This document shows positions 10,801 through 22,846 of a stretch of DNA of 64,000 bases, one piece after another. Position 1 is the stretch's first letter. Each line of letters opens with the position of its first letter. The position numbers were made by a program, and so were the translations under genes. Location of the stretch: NCBI GenBank assembly GCA_022885665.1, contig JAGQDJ010000128.1, positions 124,001 to 188,000 on the forward strand. The letters run 5' to 3'. A model generated the notes under the pieces. The model searched no databases. It was given only the letters and a program-made list of their open reading frames with translations, and had not been told where the DNA came from. Origin of the DNA: Triops longicaudatus. Lineage: Eukaryota; Arthropoda; Branchiopoda; Notostraca; Triopsidae.

Positions 10801-12643
10801 TAAGAGGAACTTAACTTACTTACAAAATGCAAGGTACAGTTTGCTTGAAGGCAAATGCACAACACGAGGAAGGACGAGCTGGCGAGTAAGCTTTTTTGTT
10901 TTTATAGTCGTTTACGCCATCTATTGGGATTTCTTCGAATCGAGAGCAAGGCAAGAAATCGTAACTCAAGGGATCGCCAGATGGCAACGCTAATGCTAGA
11001 TCGCTTGCTTGCTATTCGTTCGTGCGAATTTCGAAATAATTTTGATGCAGAAAAAAAGACACTATCGATGTCTCACGAACAAAGAGATAAGTTTATAAGA
11101 CAAAGCATACATGCAAACTTGGAAATACTAATTATTTATACAAAATAATCTTATTTGTTATACACTCAGGTGATAGATAAAATTCGTGCTATGAGTGAAA
11201 GACTAAACAAGCGCAAAATGTTAGAACTGACCCAGGGTTTTCTCTATTGCTGAAAGCAGTGTTCAAAATAAGGTTGATTAATTTTGGAATAATAATTTTA
11301 AAAGTTATCTTTGCACAGTTAGCGTTTAGTCCGGTTGAACACACGTAAAACTTATTTCAACTACGCTAATTTGCACAACAAACTTTAAGTAAAAGTGGAT
11401 CGACTGGAAAGAAAAGAGGAAGAAAGTGGAATCGATTGCATGATAGAGATCCGAAGACATGGCGAGGTGCCGGAAATTTGAGATTACCGGCGCAGTGTGA
11501 TTGACGTTGTTCGCCATAGTTGAACTCTAATGAGCAGATACATGCGGACACAGCAAGTTTCAGAGGGCTATAGCATATATTTATTACAAGGCAGCAAAGA
11601 TTCAGTGAACACAAGCTTCAGGAGTGTTAAGTGGTTGTTAACAGTAAAAGAATTTATTGCCCCTTGTTCAAGTACCGTTTTGGTCTTGAGAACGTACGGA
11701 ACAGTTGGTATGTCGGGCAAACCGTACAAAAATCACAACTAATGAACTAAATCGCTCTGAAAATGAAAACAAAAAATAACAAAATACTAAGTAAATACGA
11801 CAAAATTGACGTTTGGAAATTTTTTCGGAAAAGAGTAAAGTTACACGAGAAAATAAAAGAAAACTGACTTGGTGGTACTTCACATATTACAAACGTGTTC
11901 GTGTTTTCGCTTCCACGTTTATTTTAAGTAACCGAAAATCGTGTCAAATTAGTGTAGGTATACATAGTAATCGTATGAATCCACAAAAAAATCCTTCAAA
12001 AGCTTCAACCATAATGATTCAAAAGTAATCTTACATGGAAATTCAAAAGTGGTTCTTATTGGACTGGAGTGTTTTTAACAGCAAGTTGTGTGTTGCACAA
12101 ATGAAGGGGAGAAATCACACTAGTACAGAGCTGCAATGATTTAACGTAATTTAAACTTTTCGAAATTTAAACTTTTACTATAGTGTTCATTGTTCGAACT
12201 TTTTTCTGCGTTGCTATTTCCGTGTGCTTGAAACTGCAATTTATATATGACAGTTAACACAAGGGTATCTGATGTAAGGTTATGCATTGATTGAAGTTAA
12301 AGCTATTACAATTCAAAAGTACGTTCAATTATAAAATCTAGATTTTAGTTAATACACTCAGTATGATTACTGGGCTGATAAGTGATGAAGCATTTCATTC
12401 ATAGAAGTATCTAGAGAGAGCATCCTAGTTGGAATTGTGTTGAAGAAAGGGATTGAAAAAGAGGAGTTGGAAAGTGGAAAGTGGAATGGGCAAAACCATT
12501 GAAAAATCTATTTTCGACTACTCTTTTTGCTCGGTTGGGACTAGCCTGCGGTTTTCAGTAGTAAAAACAAAAGGTATAAAAAGAAAAGGCTCAATGCTCT
12601 CTCTGTATATCTCTAATTTTATTCATGACGCCCGCTAATTGAC
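10801..12643. repeat. Duplicate of MYND-gene promoter region
   Basis: Aligns to 6200-7863 with small indels. No intact protein gene recognised. It holds the upstream region of the lost MYND copy and the 3' flank of array copy C. A plus-strand ORF at 11530-11742 parallels one at 6708-6932. Confidence 0.65.
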
Positions 12644-14244
12644 TTAAGTGGTTAGCTCTATTTCCGAATAAAAAGTAACACCGTTAGCTACAGTCGGTAC
12701 ACGCATGCCTGTGTTTACAATTTGAGTACCGTTGACTCGAAACGTGCCAAACATACCAACTCCTCCCCCAGGGCAGTAGGTGGCGTTAGCTTCGTCGAGA
12801 AGCCAGAAGGAGCCACAGCCATAACGGTCATCGGTGACGTTGACAAATGGTGTTGGCTTCATGGGCAGACCTTTCAAGTCGAAGATGTCGACGGTTGAAG
12901 TATCCAGCTCAGTGTAAATTAAGTTGGACAGTGTTCCGTCAGAGCTAATCGACGCATTGGCGTATATGCTTACGTCGGACACAGTGGCGTTATTATCGAG
13001 GTTTTTGGTTTTGAATTGAAATCTCAAATATGGGTAAGCGTTGAGTTGAATTAATCGGCGCATATCATCCAAAGACAGACGATAATCTTTTGTTACGACC
13101 CTGCTGGGCAAGTATATGCTTCTTTCGCTTAAAATTAGAACATCCCTTATACATTCGACGCGAATAGGCACGGAATCCGGTCCGTCACCGTCTGGCCACA
13201 AGGTAGCTGCAAAGCAATTAACGATTTTAGAAACTTTACGCAGATTCGTTGTCTTTTATTGAATAATATAAAGCAAACATAAGATAATTTAGCTTCATAT
13301 TAATGTAAAATCCCAAGGAAAATTATGGTTTTAAAAAATAGTAACTCTAACACATCTGTCTTAGGAAAAATAAAGCTTTACTTTTCTGCGGGTACTTGCA
13401 AAATATTTTCTTTAAGAGTACCAAATAATTGAAAACAGGATCTAAAATGTTAGAGATTGGAATAAAGGAGTTTTCTCTTACTGCCAGCAAGTTCGGACCG
13501 GGCCATATAATCCAAACAAGTCTTGGTGCAGTTGTAACAGTTGGGCATGGTTCCTAAACATCCCGGTCTCACATTTGAACAAAGTCTTGGCCTGGTTGTG
13601 GTAGTAGCTACAGCTTTGCTAGTACTAGGCCTAGTGGTTATTCCGGTACTCGGTGCAGTTTCCTGAGTACCTGGCTGAGAACTCGTCATGATACTGGATT
13701 GGATCGTGGCAGTACTGGGCTTGGTACTTGTTCTCGTACTTGAATCAGTCATGGGTGTACTGGCCTCAGAAGTTGGCTCAATACTTACTACAGTGGTTAC
13801 TGATTTCTGGTCAGTACTTAACTTCTCCCATACAGAGCATCCAGGTTGAGCAGTAAGCTGTATTACAGTCCTGTTTCTGCGAAGATTATCGGAGAGCAAC
13901 TCGCAAACGTAGAAATTCTCGGTTTCGTAGAAATTAAACGCGTAGCAAGAATTCTGAATGGCGCAAGAACGGCTGCAGTCTATCCTTGCCCAGATCAGAG
14001 AAGATCCTGCAAAAACAGGTTGAAAGGAGCTTTAAATCTCGCTATTAGTTTTACCTTTTCGTAGTAAACGTTGCTCGAACAAATTCCCCGGAACGACTAA
14101 TCGAGTGTTAGTGCAACTTGCACAGAGGGCGAAGCTGGTCCATGAGGCATCTGCGCTACAATTTTGAAATAATGTCCAAGAGGCATAAGCTGAGATTAAT
14201 AAGGAGAGGGAAATACACTGCTGTAGTAGATGACAGTTTTCCAT
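12644..14244 (-). CDS. Array copy C: secreted PAN/mucin-like protein
   Basis: Complete, about 425 residues. Exons 14244-14055, 14006-13482, 13206-12644. Same architecture as copy B: signal peptide, PAN/Apple-like module, Ser/Thr linker, Cys cluster (here CSNVRPGCLG, NCYNCTKTC), then the WPDGDGPDS domain. Exon 3, intron 2 and most of exon 2 are nearly identical to copy H, whereas exon 1 and the promoter are nearly identical to pseudogene E. Copy C is therefore a mosaic, best explained by recent gene conversion or crossover within the array. The exon 2 donor is GGCA/GTAAGA. Confidence 0.8.
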
Positions 14245-16312
14245 TTAATTTGTGCAACTTCTACGAAGTAGTGTATAAGTGATCCACTTCTTGAAGCTAC
14301 TTAGAACGTACTGTGCAAACTTTTGTGCAGAGTTGTCGCTCAAATGGACATTCCCAAGTGGAACGCACTCGCGCAGTCGTACATTGCTTATTCCGAAGGA
14401 GGGCTCATATTTTCTTTCCCAGAGTTGTCGGCGAAGAAGTAAATATTCTTATTCATGTTTCGTTATTTACAAATGATTTTTTTGTAATTTTTAATTCCTA
14501 CGCAGTAACAAAAGTGGTTCTTACCTCTTGGTGGCTACTCTTACTGAGATTTTCATTACTGCTATGGCGGAGAATATAATTGTAGTTCTGTTCGCCAGGT
14601 ACAAGAAAGATAAGAACTTTTGACTTTTACCTAAGGAATACTTTTGACTTGTTTATAATGATTTTCAACTTGTAGAAGTGATATTGCAGTCATATTATTT
14701 GAAATATTTGTATACAAATATGTAAATAATAGCAACGAGCATTAGCTCACTCCTGGGTCCTATTCAAAAAATCTAAAAAAAAATAAAAAAAAAATCTAAA
14801 AAAAAATTAAAAAATCTAAAAAAATGTTTGTTCTTAGTTCGTGAAAGATTATGTCAAAATACCACTCTTGTGATAATTCTCGAAAAAATAAAATGTAAGA
14901 TAAAAGGTCGGAGCTATCGTCACCTTTTCTGCTTGTAGCAAAGTTGTCAAATTCCTGGATGGCCAAGTTGAACGTATACGGGACTCGTTGGACGGGATTA
15001 ATTCAGAAGCAATATTAACCGAACTTGGAATTCGTTTTTATCGCGTCTTGAAGAAACATCTTCAACAGTATCAGTTTTCATCAGTCGGGGGCGACGTTTG
15101 CTATATACGACTTGAACGAGTATCGCAGATGCGTCGAAGAATTTAAAATTACAAGCGTTTCGTCTTTATTAGATAAAACAGCCAAGCTAGGAAATTATTT
15201 CAAGCTCATTTCTTGACGGTATCCTATGGGTTTTTGTTCCCAGGGTAAATTCGGGAAAACTGGTATACTTGAAAAAAAAGAACTGAATGCCATTATTCCA
15301 AAAAGAATAGTTTTCTTTATTTTACGGAAAGGACCAGAAATTCCGGATATTTTTCAAGGAAACAAAAGAGGGAGCAAGTTATTTACTGTTCGATGTAAAT
15401 GAAAGGAAACAAATAAAAAAAACTTTCGCGCTTTTGCACGGAACACTCTAAATACATAGAATTTTTCGTAAAGGCGCTACAACGTGTGTAAATTTTGAGC
15501 CATGAATGTGTAGTTTCGGTATGTTCAACTCGTGTACTAACATAACAAAAGACACAGCAAATATACATGTATATGAAACGAGTTCACCGGGCGAGAAATT
15601 AGAAACCCACAAGGTGAAACTATAATACAGAATGTTCTTCAGAAGCCTTTTTTTTCTTATTGCTCCACTTCACATGCTTGGTACGTTTCCAAGTGATATA
15701 TATCCAATTATTATCGATTTTGCTCTTTATCTTGTGAAAAGCAGCTGACTTGACTTTTCAACATTTTAGACATTTACCTTTACATATTTCAGTTTTCTTC
15801 ATATACATTTCTGCTTTCTCGAAACTCGTTTTCGTTTGCTTGAAACGGAATTTAAACATGCCAGTCAAAACAATGGTAATTGAGGCTAGTTTGTTTTTTG
15901 ATTGAAGTTAAAGCTATTATAATAAAAAACAACGTTCAATCATAACATCTAGATTTTAGTGAATACATTCAATATGACTATTGAGTTGATAACTGGTAAA
16001 GCATTTCATTCACAGAGGTCTCCAGAGAGAGCGTCCTTTTTGAAGGGGTGTGTAGAAGAAAGAGATTAAAAAGGAGAACGTGTAAAGTAGAATTAATGAC
16101 AGGAAGCCGAAGCGACGAGCTAATTGTCTTCGAAACCAAAAGGCAAACCGGTTCATCCAATCACAATGGCTTTCATGGGGAAAACCATTGATCAATCTGT
16201 TTTCGACTGTTCTTTTTGCTCGCTAGGGACTAGAATGTGTTTTTCAACAGTGAAAACAAAAGGGCTACAAAGAAGAGGCTCAGTATGTGTCTATTTTCAT
16301 TTTAGAAGCCCA
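14245..16312. repeat. Type I spacer upstream of copy C
   Basis: No coding gene seen. The first 150 bases match the flank of pseudogene E (from 21653) almost perfectly. It contains an A-rich low-complexity run at about 14765-14824 (AATCTAAAAAA units). The distal part (15700-16060) matches the 3' flank of copies G and B. Confidence 0.6.
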
Positions 16313-17931
16313 CTAGTAGAACTCGGTGATGAGCGCTATTTGGGAAAAGTAAGTAAAACCGGTAGCTTGAGTCGGTACACGAATGCCAGTGTTTACAATT
16401 TGAGTACCGTTGAATCGAAACGTGCCAAACATACCAACTCTTCCCCCAGGGCAGTAGGTGGCGTTGGCGACGTCGAGAAGCCAGAAGGAGCCACAGCCGT
16501 AACGGTCGTCGGTGACGTTGACAAATGGCGCTGGCTTCATGGGCAGACCCTTCAAGTCGAAAATGTCGGCGGTTGAAATATAAGGATTGGTGTAAGTTAA
16601 GTTGGAGAGTGTTCCGTCAGGGGTAATCGATGCATTGGCGTATATGCTTATGTCTGTCCGAGTGACGGTATTTATGACATTTCTGGTATTGAATTTAAAT
16701 CTCAAATATGGATAAACGTTGAGCTCAATTAATCGGCGTATATCATTGAAAGACATAAGATAATTTTTGTCTTCTCTCATGATGGTCAAGTTTAAGAATC
16801 TTTCGCTTAAAATTACAGTATCCATTTCACATTCGGCATGAATTGGCTCGGAATCCGGTCCGTCACCGTCTGGCCACAAGGAAACATGAGCTGTAAGGCA
16901 ATTAACGTATTAAGAAATTGTGTACAGATTCGCGGTCATTCATAGAATAACGTTAAACAAACATGAACTGATTTAGGTTCATATTAATGTAAAATACCAG
17001 GGAAAAAATTAGTTTAAAAAAATAATGGTAAATAACACATCTGTCTTCGGAAAAGTAAGAAAAACTTTTACTTGCTTTCTGGTACTCAAAAATATTTCCT
17101 TTAAGAGTACATTAGCATTGAAAACAAGATCTAAAATGTTTAACATTAGAATAACAGATTTTTCTTACTGTCAACTAAATCGTCCCGGGCCATATAATCC
17201 ACACAAGTTTTGATGCAGCTGTGACAGTTAGGCATGGTTCCCAAACATCCCGGTCTCACATCTGCACAAAGTGTTGCGTTGGTTGTGGTAGTAGCTACAG
17301 CTTTGCTAGTGCTCGGCCTAGTGGTTATTTTGGTACTCGGCGCAGTTTTCTGCGTACTTGCCTTAGAACTCGTCAGGGTACTGGATTGGGTCGTGGCAAT
17401 ACTGGGCTTGGTACTTGTTCTCGTGCTTGAAACAGTTTTGGGTGTACTGGCCTCAGAAGTTGGCTCTGTACTTATTACAGTGGTTACTGATTTCGTGTCA
17501 GTACTTAACTTCTCCCACACAGAGCATCCGGGTTGAGCAATTTGCTGTAGTACAGTCTTATTTCTGCGGAAGTTGTCAGAGAGCAACTCGCAAAGGTAGA
17601 AATTCTCGTTTTCATAGTAATTAAACGCGTAGCAAGAATTCTGATTGACACAAGAATGGCTGCAATCTATCCTTGCCCAGACCAGAGAAGATCCTGCAAA
17701 AACAGGTTGAAACGAGTTTTATATCTCTCTATCAGTTTTACCTTTTGGTATTAAACGTTGCTCGAACAAATTCCCCGGAACGACCAATCGAGTGTTAGTA
17801 CAACTGGTACAGAGGGCGAAACTGGTCCATGACGCATCGCCGTTGCACTCTGGGAGCAACGAAGAGTTTACTGAGACATAAATTAGTACAAGAAATGAAA
17901 TCAACTTGTTTATTGACTGTAAGTCAGCCAT
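16313..17931 (-). CDS. Array copy D: secreted PAN/mucin-like protein
   Basis: Complete, about 430 residues. Exons 17931-17742, 17693-17169, 16890-16313, all in the standard phases. Exon 1 is a different type (MADLQSINKL signal peptide) shared only with copy H. Exon 2 resembles copies A and G (TSSKASTQKTAPSTKITTRP linker). Exon 3 belongs to the common type but carries its own changes (FNGTQ for VNGTQ). Cysteine and sequon patterns of the C-terminal domain are kept, so the protein is likely functional. Promoter is the type II spacer. Confidence 0.8.
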
Positions 17932-19960
17932 CTAATTAAAGTTACTCTACGAACTGTTCCGAAGTTAATCCACTTCTTTAAGTTCCGTGGAACATACTAA
18001 TGCTCTAGTGCAAATTTCTGGGTATTAAGAAAGTAGATAGCTTCTGCGCAGTTTTTTTGTTTCATGTAAATTAGGAAAATGCATAATGCATTATTTGAAA
18101 ACAATACAAAACTTCTTTGAAGCGAAAAGGAAGTTTATGAAGCTTTTACTAAAAAGAAGGGCGCGTTGTTTGGTATCATTAAACAATTTCAGGCGTGTCG
18201 ATATTCGTGTATTGTTGCCGTAGACGGTAGGGAGAACGCGTAGAGGCACCGTTAGTGACTTGTTGGAATCATAGAACCTTTTAGGATCGCAAGGGCTAAT
18301 AATGCACTAATTACTATCCACCCATTATATCAGTCAATATGTTAGAAACATAATGTAAACCTTCTACTATTCGTTTATGAAAGAGTTTGCTTTTGGTGAT
18401 TGTTTATCTTGCAAGCTTAGACACAACTTCAAGGAAACGGGGAATTTTTCGTGAATTTGCTTGTGCGGGCTATTTTTTTTTTATTTATTTATTTCATCAG
18501 CGTGAGCTTTGCTCGTTGCCGTACATCGTTTCACTTTAATAGTTGTTGATGTAACAGTTAAAACAATAACAAATATATACATTATGTGCCGGCTATTGTA
18601 CATTGTTTTAGTAACTAAACTGACCATTTCTGGAAACTTGGCTTTCATTTTGCTTTGTGGTTGTTGAGTTATTTAATTTCAAATATTTCATACCTGTCAG
18701 ACTTGTCAAAAGCTATTATCACTATAATTAGGCATTTTTGCAAGCAAATGCGCGACTATCACTTTCTTTAGTTAGTTGTATACCTGAAGTATCAGGCTTC
18801 TCAAAATTCTACACATAATACTAAACATAAACAGCGTTTGTGAGAAAAGTCCAAGCTTTCATAAACTAGTCATATGGTAAATTTCGACTAGGCAGCGGGG
18901 TGCTCGACATTAACCCGTGCCTCTTGCTACTGCAGTGGTGCCAGTGCATCACATGCCATGCATTTTTTTTCGTAAGAAGTACTTAATACATCTGTCTCGT
19001 TGTATGTACTTTTACTTGTATGTTTCCATTTTCAATCCTTTTGGGAAATTCATTAATATCGCATTCCCCAGGTAGTCTGAGTTTGAACCACATTTTCAGA
19101 ATGTCGCTTTTGAATAAATTTGGAAAAATTGCAATCAATACAGTTATTTTACGCTGGTAATGTACATAACACACTTGGGTATCTATTACCGAGGATTATT
19201 TTCTTTATCGCACTTCTAAGACCGTTTTTTCGAGTAAATACAAATGGTAGTCGAAATTTCGAACACTTCCTCTAAAGGCGACTGTTACGACTGCCAGTTT
19301 TCATCAACTGCCATTTTCAATCTTCTATTGTGATTCATATTTTTTTTTATTTTGTCCTCTCAAGCGTGCACCAAGATTAAGACTGATTTCTATTTACACA
19401 TTCTTTTTGTGAAAACAGATGTAAAGGAAAAAGTAGGCCGATTAGAAACTTTCCATATTGTATTCAAATTTTTTATTATTTTCCAGCTTCCAACTTCGAT
19501 ACTTTTTTATTTTACGGACAAATACATTGAGTGACAACGGGAATAGTCAGAGCTAAACCTGAGAAAGAAAAAACAACATCTGATTTAATACAATTTTTTT
19601 TATTATTTTCTGATAAACCTCTAATGGTTAGCGTGTTTCATTCGCAATAAGGCTTATCCGAAATGTTAGGTTCTTACTTTCACCGCATTGAGCGCCACTT
19701 GTAGGCTTTCTTATCGTTTATATTTACCTCTGTGCGTGGTCTGTAGGTCATTGTTAAGTGCTCATCAAACAACATCTTAAACGCGGAGTTGTGGAAGAAA
19801 AATAATGAACACCAAATTGAAAAGAATGAACAGAAATGGACGATTTTTCACAACCACGAAATGTTCTTTTGCACGCAAGTAGAGCCATCGCAATGTCGGG
19901 CTTTAAGAAGTACAAATTTAAATGTGAGTAATTGTGACATATTTTCTTTTGTAAAACCCA
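17932..19960. repeat. Type II spacer upstream of copy D
   Basis: No coding gene seen. It matches 24583-26296 (upstream of copy H) over most of its length, for example TGCATAATGC, GATCGCAAGGGCTA and TTCATTCGCAATAAGGCTT. About 600 bp (near 18330-18960), including a (TTTA)n run at 18472-18497, is present here but shortened in the other copy. Confidence 0.65.
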
Positions 19961-21652
19961 CTACAAAATAAGAACCATTTGCACAAAATAGGTAAAAGCG
20001 TTTGGTTTTGTTGGTATGCGTATCCCAGTGTTTTGAACTCCAGACCCGTTAACTCTCAAGTAGCCAAACATTCCAGCATTGCCTCCTGGGCAGTAGGTGG
20101 CGTTCGCAGCATCTAACAGCCAAAAAGAGCCACAGCTGTTACGGACGTCGGTAACGTTTACAAACGGCGTTGGTTTCATGGGTTGGCCTTGTAAGCCGAA
20201 GAAGTCGAGGGTTGTGGTAGAAATTGGTTCGTAAGTTAAATTGGATAGTGTTCCATTGGGGCTAATAGATACGTTGGCGTAATCACTTCTGTCGAACTGG
20301 TTCGAACTCAGGCCATTCGCCAAATCTTCGGTGAAGAACGAAATTGTCAGGTGTCCGTAAACGTTAAGTCTAGCTAATCTATGCATGTCGTTAAAAGACA
20401 TGATGTAGTTTGTTATTTCGCTCCTAATGCCCAAGCTTATGTATCTCTCAATGAGTACAATCGAGTCATACACGCACGTGGCTGGTATAGGTACGGAATC
20501 CGGTCCGTCACCATCTGGCCACAAAGCAACATCAGCTGCAAAATTAAAATTATCAGAAACAAATGGAAAAATCGGAGTTCTTGTCAAATAAAAGCTGCAT
20601 TACAGCTTCTAAAGCTTGGTGCAAACTACAGAACTATATTAAAAATCGCGAGTCAAAATCAAGAAAACAAACCACACGGACTTGAATGAGGAGTGATTTG
20701 TTCTGACTTGGACATTTCAAATGCGATTGAATTGGGAGCCATTGATTCGTATACTTTCTATGGCTGGTAACATTACCAAGGAAGTCTGTCTTAAAAACCT
20801 GTAAGAAATCTGGAATTTTGTTATTTAAGAGTTTACATAGTGCAAAAAACTGTGAGTGACATCCAGATTAAATGTGTATTAAAATCTTATTTTTGTCACA
20901 ATGACGCAAGTTGCGCTGAAATGCAACGCTGCGTTTTTTAGGCCCAAAGAAATGAAAACATAGCGTTGTCCTCAGCGCAAGTTGTTTTGTTGTGGCAAAA
21001 TTTTTTAACACGCACATAGTTAATCCGGATAGCTTTGTAAAATATTTTTTATTGTGTAAGCTCTTAAATTACAAAGTTTCTTACAGTTTTTTTCGACAGA
21101 TTTTCTTGGTAATGTAGCTAATCACAGAAAGTAAGTAAATCACGGGGAACCAGTTCAAATCTAGTTGAATTTTGCAAGTCAGCCCAAACCACTACCTAAC
21201 CAAAGATTGGGGGTTTCTTTTCTTTATTTTGACTCGTGATTTGTGATTTCGTTCTGTAGTGTGCACAAAGCTTCAACCAATTATTTCGTATTGAACTATC
21301 TTACAGCCTGATACATCCGCTCTGCTCGTAGCCTCCTAGCAAGTCTTGATGCAGCTGTAACAATTTGGAAATGTTCCTAAACATCCCGGTCTTACTACCG
21401 AACATGGTTTAGGTGTTGAGCTGGTGGTAGACGAAGTCATCCTCGTAGTCAGCCTGGTAGTAGACGCAGTTGTTGCAGGACTCGTTTCGGTACTGGACAG
21501 ACGACCAATCGAGTTTTTGTGCAACTTGCACAGAGGGCGAAGCTGGTCTATGAGGCATCTGCGCTACAATTTTGAAATAATGTCCAAGAGGCATAAGCTG
21601 AGATTAATAAGGAGAGGGAAATACACTGCTGTAGTAGATGACAGTTTTCCAT
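19961..21652 (-). pseudogene. Array copy E: PAN/mucin-like pseudogene
   Basis: Exon 3 (20535-19961) is open and belongs to the divergent type shared with copy F (CVYDS, DRSDYANVSISPNG). Upstream the gene is broken. Exon 1 (ATG at 21652) has TGG changed to TAG (21550-21548). At about 21500 exon 1 is fused directly, out of frame, to the Ser/Thr linker of exon 2, deleting intron 1 and the whole PAN module. The exon 2 remnant has a second stop (AAG to TAG) just after CIKTC, where copy F reads on. Promoter and exon 1 are almost identical to copy C. The exon 2 donor GGCT/GTAAGA (21305) and exon 3 acceptor are intact. Confidence 0.85.
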
Positions 21653-22846
21653 TTAATTTGTGCAACTTCTACGAAGTAGTGTATAAGTGATCCACTTCTT
21701 GAAGCTACTTAGAACGTACTGTGCAAACTTTTGTGCAGAGTTGTCGCTCAAATGGACATTCCCAAGTGGAACGCACTCGCGCAGTCGTATTTTGTGTATT
21801 GCTTATTCCGAAAGAGGGTTCATGGCTTCTCTATCAAAGGTGTCAGCAAAGGAGTAAATATTCTTATTTCATGTTTTGTTATTTACAAGTGTTTTTTTGT
21901 CATTTACAATTCCTACGCAGTAACCTCTTGGTGACTACTCTTACTGAGATTTTCATTATTGCTATGGCGGAGATTCTGTTCACCGTTATGAGAAAGATAA
22001 GAGCTTTTGACTTTTACCTTATGGAATATTAATGCGTTTGATTTCGTTATAATGATTTTCAACTTGTAGAAGTGATATTTCAGTCGAATTTTTTAAATAT
22101 TTGTATTCAAATATGAAAATAATAGCAACGAGCATTATCTCACGCCTGGGTCCTATTAAAAGAAAGAACTAAAAAAAAACGAATGTGCTTAGTTCGTGAA
22201 AGATTGTGTCAAACTACCGTTCGTTCGTTACTTTGAGGAAACAATAAATAAAAAGTGAGATAAAAGGTCGTGATAAAAAAGGTGTGATAAAAACTATCGT
22301 CACCTCTTCTGGTTGTAGCAAAGTCGTCAAATCCCTGTATGGCCAAGTTGAACGTATACGGTATTCGTTGGACGTGAAAAATTCGGAAATAATATTAATC
22401 GAACTTGGAATTCGTTTTTATCGCGTTTTGAAGGAACATCAACAGTTACAATAAAAAAGTGCGTTCAGTCATAACATCTAGATTATACTTACACTGAATA
22501 TGACTATTGAATTGATAAATGATGAAGCATTTAATTCACAGAGGTGTCGAGAGAGAGCGCCCTAACTGAAGGGGTGTGTTGAAAAAAGAATTTAAAAAGG
22601 AGCTGGAAATTGGAACCGATGACAAGAAGCCGAAGCAACGAGTTAATTGTCTGCGGAACCAAATGACAAACTGGTTCATCCAATTACAATCGCTTCATGG
22701 GCAAAGACATTGATAAATCTGTTTTCGACTCCTTTTTGCTCGCTTGGAATGTGGTTTTCAATAGTAAAAACAAAAGGTACAAAAGAAGAGGCTCAATGTT
22801 CTCTCTGCATATCTGTGCTTTCATTCGTGAAGCCAGCTAAATTGAC
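21653..22846. repeat. Type I spacer upstream of pseudogene E
   Basis: No coding gene seen. It is a shortened version of the spacer upstream of C and F. The first 400 bases are nearly identical to 14245-14650. Confidence 0.6.

Noticed and set aside
17221..17536. Long plus-strand ORFs opposite exon 2 of copy D (and the same in other copies)
   Set aside because: They are the antisense of the Ser/Thr-rich linker, whose codon bias keeps the opposite frames open.
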